A stretch of DNA of 64,000 nt, taken from Opisthorchis felineus. Lineage: Eukaryota; Platyhelminthes; Trematoda; Opisthorchiida; Opisthorchiidae. Position 1 is the first letter of the stretch. Each line of letters starts with the position of its first letter. Made by a program: the position numbers and the translations under genes. Shown piece by piece: positions 25,625-35,045 of this stretch. The notes under the pieces are model-generated. The model worked only from the letters and a program-made list of their open reading frames with translations. It did not search any database and had not been told where the DNA came from. The stretch is taken from assembly GCA_004794785.1 (NCBI GenBank), contig SJOL01006478.1, positions 439,222-503,221 of the forward strand. Reading direction: 5' to 3'.

Positions 25625-25735
25625 ATCGATAGTAGTCTGAGGAGATTTGGTAATTTTCAACTGAGATTTCTTCCTTCCAGTAAGGCTAATCTATCCTAAA
25701 ATGTCGGAAATCACCGTACAGCTGTTTCGTCATTT
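25625..25735 (-). repeat. HHR-A fragment, reverse (tail plus stem III)
   Basis: The plus strand shows the reversed tail, GAGATTTGGTAATTTTCAAC to AGTAAGGCTAATCTATCC, ending in ACAGCTGTTTCGTCATTTTT. That is the reverse of ATGACGAAACAGCTGT, so GAAA and palindromic stem III are intact. The CTGATGA strand is missing. Confidence 0.6.
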
Positions 25736-25754
25736 TTGTAAGTTACAATGCTGA

Positions 25755-25950
25755 TGAGCAGTTGGTGGCTGAGCGGTTAAATTCTCAAACTACTATCCAG
25801 AGATGGCGGGGTCGAAACACCGTAGAGTTTCATGAAATGTGCCTTGGTGACGATCCCCAATGAGAAGACGGCTGTGCACTGCTCCTTGGCTTTCCAGCGT
25901 AGACTGACTTCACCTGTAGGACAAAATCCCAATTGAATATATCAGCTAGT
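25755..25950 (+). repeat. HHR-A repeat, forward, with tRNA-like head
   Basis: The head reads GTTGGTGGCTGAGCGGTTAA (A-box-like) and GCGGGGTCGAAACACC (B-box-like). The ribozyme region is damaged (TGGTGACGATCCCCAATGAG, then AAGACGGCTGTGCACTGC). The tail follows, with CAGCGTAGACTGACTTCACC. It sits head-to-head with the reverse fragment to its left. Confidence 0.65.
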
Positions 25951-26310
25951 CGTTTAAAGTCTGCGACCAGTCTGACATCCAGCGTTATCTCAAGAATAGT
26001 TCGTTTCTGGTACTCGGTCCTTATGTAATTGCGAAACTTTCAGTGCCCTCGAAACTGCACTTGAGGCATTTCTATTGAAATCAAACTAAGCAGGTGCTTC
26101 GACATTCAAAATTTTATTTTTTGTTTGTGTTTATCCTAGAAATCACTGTCGTTACAATCACGAGACTACTTCACCGTAAACCTCCTAGACGGCTTTTGTG
26201 AAATCACACAAATAAGAACGCTAAGCTGGAGTCCCCAGTTTCACCATTGTCACAAGGTGGAAAGTTGAAAGCATGGGCTTGCCAACTCAAGAATCAGATA
26301 ATATATGGCC

Positions 26311-26331
26311 GTCTGTCTATCTGTCTGTCTG
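26311..26331. repeat. Short (GTCT)n tract
   Basis: Five imperfect GTCT/ATCT units, 35 bases upstream of the coordinates of the stomatin donor. Low-complexity only. Confidence 0.7.
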
Positions 26332-26374
26332 GAAATAAGATGTTGACCAAAATTCATGTGCATAGATGACTCAC

Positions 26375-26484
26375 CTTAATACAAACAAACAATGAGAGCG
26401 GGAAGGTAAGGATGATAAGGACGTAAGACATGATGATCAGCAGTGCACTACAGATTCCGAATTCGCGTGATTTCTGTGAAGGAT
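26375..26484 (-). CDS. Stomatin exon: intramembrane hairpin
   Basis: A 110-base exon on the minus strand, with acceptor ttttttag (ending 26485) and donor GTGAGT. It starts with two bases that complete a split codon, then 36 codons ending in AAG. The product segment is PSQKSREFG followed by the hydrophobic ICSALLIIMSYVLIILTFPL and SLFVCIK, matching the single hydrophobic hairpin of stomatins. The Pro in TFPLS aligns with the hairpin proline (Pro47 in human stomatin), which the family needs for its hairpin topology and cholesterol association. The exon joins in frame to 10602-10757. The variable N-terminal exon(s) must lie upstream at higher coordinates and were not recognised. Confidence 0.9.
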
Positions 26485-27110
26485 CTAAAAAAGATGGAAA
26501 CGTGTGGGAATAATAGTATTGATTATTATAAATCAAATTAGGGTGGGATACTCAAATTAGATTTACGACGTTCTCTTTTGCCCGGTTTCTTCAAAGTTGC
26601 GCAGAAAGTGCACAGTTGTTGCTACGCGGATTAGGCAGAACAGACCTAGGTAAATGCATATTTCGGGCAATAATTTGGTAATAAGATGCAGGAGGAAACG
26701 AAATTATAAAATTTTTTACCGCGTAGATCAATAGTTATCATATCCTTTGCGGATCAATGAGCAGTACAGCAAAACACCTGACTATTTATCAGTCGAAGGT
26801 TTGCTCGGACTACCTTTTAGCTGTTTACAGAGGCCAGAAGTCTCGAGCAACTACATCAGCATCCTGACGAGCGATTCTGATGTCAGCTGAACGGAGCTGC
26901 TAGTCTAGCTATCATGGAACTGATTCCAACCGGGTGTCAAGGAGACAATCTGGATACATCCGTCATAATTTCTTCAGTTGTACTGTTTCCGCGTTTCCAC
27001 TCTTCCCGTAATCGTTATTATTTACCGCCGAAAAGATGAGTCATCACAATAACTAGCAACTTTTTGGTAGTGGGGCGATATCAAAGTTACCGTTCGAACG
27101 TAATGTAATA
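26485..27110. other. No recognisable feature; likely stomatin intron
   Basis: Upstream of the hairpin exon on the minus strand. It probably belongs to the preceding stomatin intron, because the hairpin exon begins in mid-codon. Confidence 0.5.
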
Positions 27111-27285
27111 CTCACAAGGCTGCTGAAAACTCTTCAACAGCCCACGACCGGTTTCACTCTTTTTTGGGCTCATCAGGTAGGCGCAGTCCCCAAGTTTCCG
27201 TCAAACTTACGTTCTACTTTAGCCCAAATTTTACGAAATTAGTGAAATACACTCATTTGCACACCAATTTGGTTTGATTGTTTGT
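27111..27285 (-). repeat. HHR-B repeat, best-preserved copy
   Basis: Read on the minus strand, an upstream module (with AAACCAAATTGGTGTGCAAA) leads to TTGACGGAAACTTGGGGAC, then the hammerhead core, then GTTGAAGAGTTTTCAGCAGC and the family end CTTGTGAG. The same order is seen at 43111-43300 and 59166-59285, and partly at 46610-46900. No tRNA-like head was recognised. Confidence 0.75.
27140..27182 (-). ncRNA. Type I hammerhead ribozyme-like core (HHR-B)
   Basis: On the minus strand: stem I 5' strand GCCTAC (27182-27177), CTGATGA (27176-27170), stem II GCCC, loop of A's, GAGT, then GAAA (27155-27152). Next comes the palindromic stem III ACCGGT followed by C at the predicted cleavage site (27146/27145), and the stem I 3' strand GTGGGC. 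Stem I pairs over six base pairs, including one T-G wobble. Both catalytic strands and the GTC triplet match the hammerhead consensus. Stem II carries one mismatch, so activity is uncertain. The two-pair stem III with a CG loop is very short; in known cases such ribozymes work best as dimers. Confidence 0.7.
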
Positions 27286-27989
27286 TTGATTCGGTAATAC
27301 AACTCAGTAAACTAATTACAGAAGTCTACAAATTCAGACATCTGCTAACAGAAGCATTCGCGAGTATACTAATTGAAAATAGCCTTTGGTTTAGATCGAG
27401 TTTTTGCGGCATTCTTCTAACCAAGACGTTGATGAACCGAGAGAGACATCTAAAGTGATTACTTGTTTTCCAATCACGTTTTGTCTGTACAAAGTGTAAC
27501 TGCGTCAAGTGGGAGAAAACTGTCGGCTTCTTGACAGACGACTCACTTTTATTGTCTGTAGTGTCCAAGTTTACTTATTAGAAGACCAAAACGGACGACA
27601 TCCCTGTTATCTTCAGATTTACCTTCCGCGCTCAGTAGCTTCTCACTTACGACGTTATTGTGATTCTATTAGAACCAACGATGTCGATGTGGGATTCGCA
27701 ACTGTTAATCCCAAGAGTTAATTCTCCGTACCACGTCGGATGAAAAAAATTGGGGTTAGAGACAAATATACTACGAACTGAATGCAGTTGCGACGGGATT
27801 GTCATCAGAATCATTGAAGAATGAAATTTCCGTACTTGTAAAGCAAGCTAGTCAAGAATTCAAAACGCGTATATCTGCGGAAGATCTACAGTTGATACAG
27901 AGTCATAGCTCTCACTAGCTTTGATGTTCTAGACGCATACAGTTCGACCAACATATTATTTAATTTTATGATCGGGATTTCTCCTGAAA

Positions 27990-28375
27990 GTTAGCCTGTG
28001 TACAAAAACCGGGACACGCTGTACTGTGATTCGTCACCAATGCGCACCTAACAAAGCTCCAAGGAATTTTGAACCTGCGACCTCAGGCTAGTGGTCTGAA
28101 CACTTAACCGTTCGGCCATGAGCGGCTGATCAGCCGTATAATCAGCTAGCGCTTAGACAAGATATAGCGTTACCCATCCTCCGATCAAGGAAACCACATC
28201 AAGTAGTTACGTACTGTTTGGCTTCACGAGTGAAGTCATCTCAGATGTGGGGGTTCACTTGTCCTGTAAATAATTCCTCCTGGTCTACTTATAAACTGAT
28301 GATAGTGTGAGAAGATTTGGTAATATTAAATAATACCTGTAAGTGAAGCCAATCTATGCGGAGAAATCTCAGTTG
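27990..28375 (-). repeat. HHR-A repeat, circularly permuted reverse copy
   Basis: The plus strand begins inside the ribozyme region (GTACTGTGATTCGTCACC). It passes the reversed tRNA-like head, with B-box-like TTTTGAACCTGCGACC and A-box-like ACTTAACCGTTCGGCCAT, then the 5' module. It then runs without a break into the tail (TCCTGTAAATAATTCCTCC through GTGAAGCCAATCTATG). In single copies the tail lies on the other side of the ribozyme, so this copy spans a unit junction. Confidence 0.7.
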
Positions 28376-28754
28376 GAAATTACAATTTTCCTCACAGGGG
28401 AACTAAACAAACTTTACCCAAAATAATACATTATGTATTACATGGCGATAAGTTTTGACTACTCCTGTCAGAGCAGTCTCTCCTCCATCCTCACGCTATT
28501 GATCTCTGGAGGCCACAAAAGTTTGAAGAAACCCCGTAAACATCACGAGATGGTTGGCAATGTTTATCTTCTAGGCGGAAGTCCTGATGTTTTTTGTCAT
28601 GTTTTGGAGCATACTGGAGGCAACTAACTTATCACATTTGAACAGGAAAATCATGTTACCGGCGTTCACCAAACAGCCTCAAAAACAGCTGCATTTCAAC
28701 AGCACCGGATTCGACCTTTGTGAGGGATACCGCAAACTAGAAGGGCAACTTGGA

Positions 28755-28925
28755 TTTAGTTGAATCCCCCGTTAACGCAAGCATATTTTACAATTTCATG
28801 TTCAAGAGAAAATGGGGTTGCCGGAACCTTTTGGATTGCGTCCACTTGACAAGCGTCAAGAGGAGCGAAACCGATCGTAGGCTGTCGAACCGTTTTCCGC
28901 AAGCTAATGAGTCCTGTGAACCATT
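28755..28925 (+). repeat. HHR-B repeat, forward copy
   Basis: Contains GTTAACGCAAGCATATTTT, a damaged first core strand (CTTGACAAG), GCGTCAAGAGGAGC, GAAA, CCGATC, then GTAGGCTGTCGAACCGTTTT. The stem I strands (GTCCAC and GTAGGC) still pair at five of six positions. It lies 1.6 kb from the reverse copy at 27111-27285, in opposite orientation. Confidence 0.6.
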
Positions 28926-29264
28926 AGGGAAATATCATTTTCCTTTGTGGGTTTGCCTGAGTAATTAGTACAAATCCTTGGAGTACATGGTGCGCTTGCG
29001 AACAATGTTGACACTTTGATTTGCGCTTGCGTAAGTTCACCTGAATACGGAAGCATTCTGAAAAAAGTGCGTTCAACGGGTCATACGTTTTAACCTTGAA
29101 TTCAAATGTCTTGATACGGCATGGAGTCAAATACTTCCACATCGAGTAGCACGGAACAATCTGACTGAGTGCTCTGGATAAAATGGGGTGCAACTCTATG
29201 GACTTAGATATAGGAGGAACTCAGAAATTTGAAACTGACACTTTCAGTAAACAATACCTGTAGC

Positions 29265-29350
29265 TTAGCAAAATACACTCATTTGCGAACAAATTTGGTT
29301 TTGCGAGAGACTCACCTGGAACCCAGCTGAATCTCTCGTAGCTCATTTGA
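29265..29350. repeat. HHR-B internal module without ribozyme
   Basis: The segment AAAATACACTCATTTGCGAA, then CAAATTTGGTTTTGCGAGAG and AGCTGAATCTCTCG, matches the module next to the ribozyme at 27246-27280, 43255-43300 and 43979-44030. Confidence 0.5.
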
Positions 29351-32300
29351 AAAAATCTTATTCAACCAGAGCTCAAAACATCTAAGTTTTCGTACAGAAA
29401 GATATCGCAGTAAACCAGATCTGTATTTATAAGAATCAAATATGTTTGTTTATCGGGATTAGGACGTTTTAAAGCTTTAACGCGTTTTGGAAAAAACTAT
29501 ATTTGTCGACCTTGTGAACAACTAGTTTCAGAATATCGACAAACCACGGCCATAGCCTACTTAATGATGAGCTTAAAATAGCCAAGTCTGACGGCAATGA
29601 CACTCGGGGTTTAAGCGTTTTTGAAAGTTCGCTGATCTTGGAAAATGAACGCCATTTTGGAAACTCCCCTCAAATTTATGACGAGTATCCAGATGTGAAG
29701 GTCAATTTTAGCTGCTTTAAATGCCTCCTAAGTCAAGAACAGCTAAACGCATGGATCGCTATTTGTCAAACAACACTCATTAGTAGAACATCAAAACACC
29801 ATGTGTCACCTACTTTAGTGTAAAAGTGAGAAACAGTCTTTTCTTACCTGCTTTATGCTATTCTCGCTATGCATTTCACTCCCTGTCCACCTCGGGTTAG
29901 TCCCATAATGTAAATGAAACTAGCATGGCTTCCTCTAATGCAGAACAGTTGCGCATAATTTAGCAGAGTATTTGTGTGTGGATGAGTGGAGGTAGCATAG
30001 ATATTTCACTGTTTTTATCCTATTGCATCAGTGAGCTTTACGCAGAACTAAGAACTAGAAATTCGCATCCTATCGCATTTGGCTGAGGCAGACACAATTG
30101 CATCTACACAGAACGCCACTTTGCTGAGTATTGTGCATTTAGCCATGTGTAAACAGAGTAACTGGTACCAAGGTCTAGACTGAAAACGGTAGATTTGCTG
30201 ATCCCTCTTGTGATATTCACCCCGTCTTGAAATGAAATAACCTGCACGATGAAGCGAAACAACTGCTGTCTCTATGTATACGGCCTTCAACGTTTATGCC
30301 AAACATGAGCAGGGTAAATTGAAGTGAGGTTTTGGGGCGAGTTTTTTAGAAGGAACACTTCACGGCAAGGGGCTTAAGAGTGTAAGGAGGTTTTGACCAT
30401 AATATACACTAAAAAGTGTATTTTTGGCAAAATCACCTTTACCCGTACATGTTCTCATCCGATTCACGAATTCATGCTGGCGGTTTAAGAAAGCTGTGTT
30501 AAAATAATAAAGTGGAGTAGTTATTGAAGCAAAAGACAATGAAAAATGTGTCGACAGTTTGTCCAGACAATCTTCTTAACTTGTTGTAGTTTATAACTAA
30601 ACCTGTGGTTAAATCAACACCTTTCCCCATGCGTTTAAACAATAGAGGGTATGGTGCACTCTCTGTGCCCCTTCTCGCTGCAGCAGCAATTTTCTTCAAA
30701 CTACCCTGTTAGTTCATACAATAAAGCAAGATGAACGCTGTTCTCGCTCCAGAAATATATATCTATTCCTCCAGTACTATCCAAGTTTTTGCTTCCTCAA
30801 AAAATTATTCAGACGAAGTACTTGTAAATTATGCGGAAATCGTGTACTCCGTCAGCTTCAGTTATGTGTACGGCGAGGAGCAAATATGAATTTTACGCTA
30901 TGAGGTAAACAACAGAGTTGCATTGAGAAATCATGGCTTGAAAAATTAAACATATAGCACAGAGAACACGCAAACGTGTAGTAAAACTTTTATGCTCCTG
31001 AAGTCGTCCGCACTGGTCCTGAATGAGTGTTCCATCGAAAACCTATTATTGATAGACGAAAGTTGTTTACTGTGCATTTGCAACAACTTTATCAAGAAGA
31101 TGTCGGTTTTTGGAAAGTATTTGTTGACCACTACAAGAGTGAAATCATTCTCTTCCGGAAGACGACTTTGAAAGCCTACACTACTTCACATTACGGTTAT
31201 CCAAACCGCAAAACTGGAAATTTTTGTGTTTCCAAACAAATGCTTGACATCCCAGGAGGGATGTTACAAAGGAAACGCCCAGTGATTGACAGATTCAATA
31301 ATAAATTGTTACTTTACACGTTTATAAAGACAGCTAATATGCTATGCTGCCACATAATTTAGCACTTGCTGACATAGGTCCACATAACTGATGGAGTAAT
31401 TTCTTGGCTACGCAGATGGAACCATTTGCTTGGGGGTCTCAGGCCAGTTAAAGGTAACAAACAGGGGAGCAGAAGACAAGGCATGAAAACTGAATCTCCA
31501 CCGAGTTCTCAGTATATACTGTTGCCTCCGATTAGCCGTCGCATTTGGTTTTAATCAACAGATGGAAGAAACGACCATCACGCTGTACCAGTAAGAGTTA
31601 GTCATAAATCATTCACTTCAAATGACAAAAACGATTTTTATTCGTCTTTGTGGGTTTGCAAACCCTCCAACACATTTGCTCTATCTGGGGTAGAGTGACA
31701 TATATGCATATAAATAACATGTGTGCAAAATTGAAATGATGAAGGATAACCAAAGGAGAAGATGCGAAAGGACAGTGATTGCTTCAACGTAGTGAAGAAA
31801 TCAGGAAGGTTCCAAATGTGAAAATTCGGTTTTGAAGGTTGACTCTGAGATCACCAGACCATCGAGGTAAGGGACCATTGAGTGACTATTTACAGACGTT
31901 GCTTTGCACGTGTGCCCATCGGTGCTAAGTTATGCGTGTTTCTCAAAGCATTCAATTGTTGTCCAAAGAAGATGTTTTTAAAGCAAGGTATCAAGAGAAC
32001 TACATAGTTTATTACCATAAATTGATAAAAGCCAAATAAGCTTTTCGATAATAACATGGCGCTTTTTCAGGAGTCCACTGAAAACGGTGAGCAAATAATA
32101 TAAAATACCATGTAATTTGGTGGCAAATGTAAATTTTTAGATAACCAACTTGGTATTATGCGGATAAGAATGCTTTTGTGCGAAATAATTCGATCTTTAA
32201 GTTTTGGGAAGGAATTGCTATGGTGCTCATGCAATCCTAGGTCAGAGGTCGTAAAAACAAGATATTTTGTACAATTAATTTGAGGTAGTAGATGACTGCT

Positions 32301-34795
32301 GACAGTAATTAGAGCCGTAATAGATTAAAGCAAAGCTGATGAGCCTTTCTAAGTCATGAAAGTTATCTAATTGGCCCACAGACAAACGAAGTGAGATTGT
32401 CGTCGTGCGAAAGGCCTGTAATGTGGTTCCATATAGTCACCATCTAGCAATCCCTCTAAAGTGTTCCCTCAAACCAGCAGGTGGTATACTATTGGAATTT
32501 TTGCTTCCCCTTGAGAGGATAAAAACAGAAATGAGTCGGTATTCTTCGTTCACCCTTCGCTGGCTTACCAGGAATATAATTTAGTTATCAAGCTAATTGC
32601 TCACCGGTGTTTGAAGAATCATTTTCTTTTCCCCTGAAATCAAACCAAATAAAGTCACCCGGAACCTTTGTTGGCAGAATAATATCGGATGTTTAGATTC
32701 GCGAATTCGAATCCATTGGTCGAATTGCAGAGATTTCACACCAGCACCCCATGTCACATAGCATCTGCTATTGATGTTTTAAACATAACTCCCGAATTTT
32801 TGAGTCCGGAATGAAGACTGGCTGACTTGGATCCAAGACAGAAGAGTTGCTGTAATCAAGTTTGTTGGCATGAACAATTCACCGGGAGTCCGGAGAGACA
32901 ATAAAACGACCAAATAAAAGTGAAATACACATTTTTTGAGAGGAATTTTTGGTTGAAAAATATAGTACTTTGTAAGATGCAGTAGAATGGACATTTTTGG
33001 CATTCTTTTTTTTTTCATTTTCCTCGTTTGGATGCATTTTGAGTACGCTGTGCAATAAATGTTTATTTTTAGACATCAAAAGAGAATCCTTAGCCACTAT
33101 GTCCGATAGAGTTCTGATTTTTGACCACCAGCCACAGAAATGAAGATTTTACCCAAATATTTACGCCATTCATCTAGCCTGCAAAAGCATGGTTGCGAAT
33201 CGGTCCTCGAAATGACCTACAGAGATAGTTAGCGTCATCACACACTCTCAAACGAGTGAACAGAAACAATCCAAATAGCATCCTGAATCACTGTGATGAA
33301 TCACTGTGAATTATTGGTGTACTGAAATATCGATTTACACGGTGCCTGACCGAACTGTCCCAGATGTGTCCTCCAGCTGCCAGGAAAGTTCCCTTTGTGC
33401 ACGTTACGGTAACAACAACTATAAGTTGGGAACGGGATTTAATAGTCCCTCAATAAAAGACTTACTAATCCATAACTAAATTAGAAAGTGCATTTCGCAA
33501 AAGAACTGAAGAGATGGGTTCGGCAATGTTAGGAAGAGAAAAATCGTTTAGTTGCTATCTCTTTTCTAGCCCCTGTGGTGAAGTGAAAATGTAACACATC
33601 CATTGATTGACATTATGATAAAACCGGTTTTTTCCAGGGAATTCAGCCCTATCACGTGCACCAGAGTATCAGTCCACATTTTAATTCTGGACTTTTTCTC
33701 TTTACATACTGCTGGATCTTTTCCTTAGGTTATCGCCGTCTAATAATACAAGGCACGTCCTGTAGTTGTCTTCTGAAAATATCACGGGAAAATAGACCCT
33801 CGTAGAGGCTTGTTACTCAGAAGTGTTTCTGCAAGAACTAGGAAGACTGTCTTTGAAATGCATTTAAAACTAATGGATGGGTATGAGATTACATAGAGTG
33901 TCCTCTTTATTTGCTCAAGTAGGGACACTGTAACATCCTTTGTCAGGTACCTTCCGAGAATTCCTTGGATTTCGTTTGTCCCCAATATATGGCGATCCGC
34001 CAATTCCGTCCTTGGCTACCTAGAGACTTTTGTTCATACTATATACGTATATTTTTCATGAAGTTCTCCAATGTGTTGTGACACCCATATTGAATTTAGC
34101 TCATTTCTAATTGTATTTTCGTACTGGACTAAGATAATCTGACAATAAGAACACGACTAGCAATGTAGCAACTATAAACATTACTTAAAACTAGCCAATA
34201 TTGTGCAGGATAAAGCACCATGTACAGCAAATTTAAACAGTAGACAGATATAATCTAATACTGAGTAGCATGAAACTAATTTTGAACCACGAAGCAGCCT
34301 CTTTGCTTCACATTACGTGAAAATGCATCAGTGTCATGTTGACCGAAAAGGACTCCATCAAGCTTCCAGCTCCGGCGCTTTCGCCATGCATAAGTGTTCA
34401 AACATGCAGGATGCTAAAGCCCTTCCGCAAAACTTTGAGCTTTGCTTTTCTGTGAAGTACAAATTGACGTGATTATTTCGTTATTATCGTACAGCGTTTC
34501 AAGACAGCTTTACTAAAACACCGTTGCTTAAGTCAAGCACTTTCATCGATCAATACCGATTTCAATATTAGTTGCACCACGCTTAAATATGAACTTGATG
34601 GTTTCATAACTCTATATGCCATTTACCTAAGTATATGCTCCTCAGTGTTTTCAGGCGTCCTTGGCACTACGTGAGTAGGAAGTCCTGACTGGCGAGGCAA
34701 TCGATCGATACAACCAGGACAGTTAGTGGGTCATCGTTCCGGCAAACCAGTCACATGGCTCAAGCGTGGAGACGTTCAAACGTTCAAACGTGATT
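29351..34795. other. No recognisable gene or repeat
   Basis: About 5.4 kb with only short ORFs and no tRNA-like, hammerhead or LINE motif that I could see. Small exons of unknown genes cannot be excluded. Confidence 0.4.
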
Positions 34796-34799
34796 ATTC

Positions 34800-35045
34800 G
34801 GCTGCAGTCAACGTGCACTGGTGGAGTAGTGGTAGCGCGCTCACCTCATGCGTCAGATATCGAGAGTTCAGATCTCGAAATGGCCAATGACATGCACTGC
34901 TGATGAGCTCTAATGAGAGCAAAACTCGAGTCCAGTGATTCCACCTTTGGTGTGGACTCGCCAGAATAATTGTGCCGGGACAGGAGGACAGCTGTTTCAA
35001 GGAGAGTGGTGTGAACCTGAATTCTAAAAACCCCGCAACCACCTA
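34800..35045 (+). repeat. HHR-C SINE: tRNA-like head, hammerhead, hairpin and tail
   Basis: The head has TGGTGGAGTAGTGGTAGCGC (A-box-like) and CGAGAGTTCAGATCTCG (B-box-like) at tRNA spacing, but no closing acceptor stem. About 20 bases on, a hammerhead core begins (34895-34937). A hairpin TCCAC...GTGGA follows (34940-34956), then the tail with CAGAATAATTGTGCCGGGA, ending near 35045. A second, older copy is at 40270-40450. The layout matches that of the Sm-alpha SINEs of schistosomes (established family); the sequence itself is not identical to them. Confidence 0.75.
34895..34937 (+). ncRNA. Type I hammerhead ribozyme-like core (HHR-C)
   Basis: Stem I 5' strand CACTG (34895-34899), CTGATGA (34900-34906), and a perfect five-pair stem II GCTCT/AGAGC around loop AATG. 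Then comes AAAA (34921-34924) in place of GAAA, the palindromic stem III ACTCGAGT, and C at 34932 completing a GTC cleavage triplet. The stem I 3' strand CAGTG (34933-34937) pairs perfectly with CACTG. Everything fits a type I hammerhead except the first base of GAAA (G12), changed to A. G12 is the general base of the reaction, so this copy is probably weak or inactive. Confidence 0.75.
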
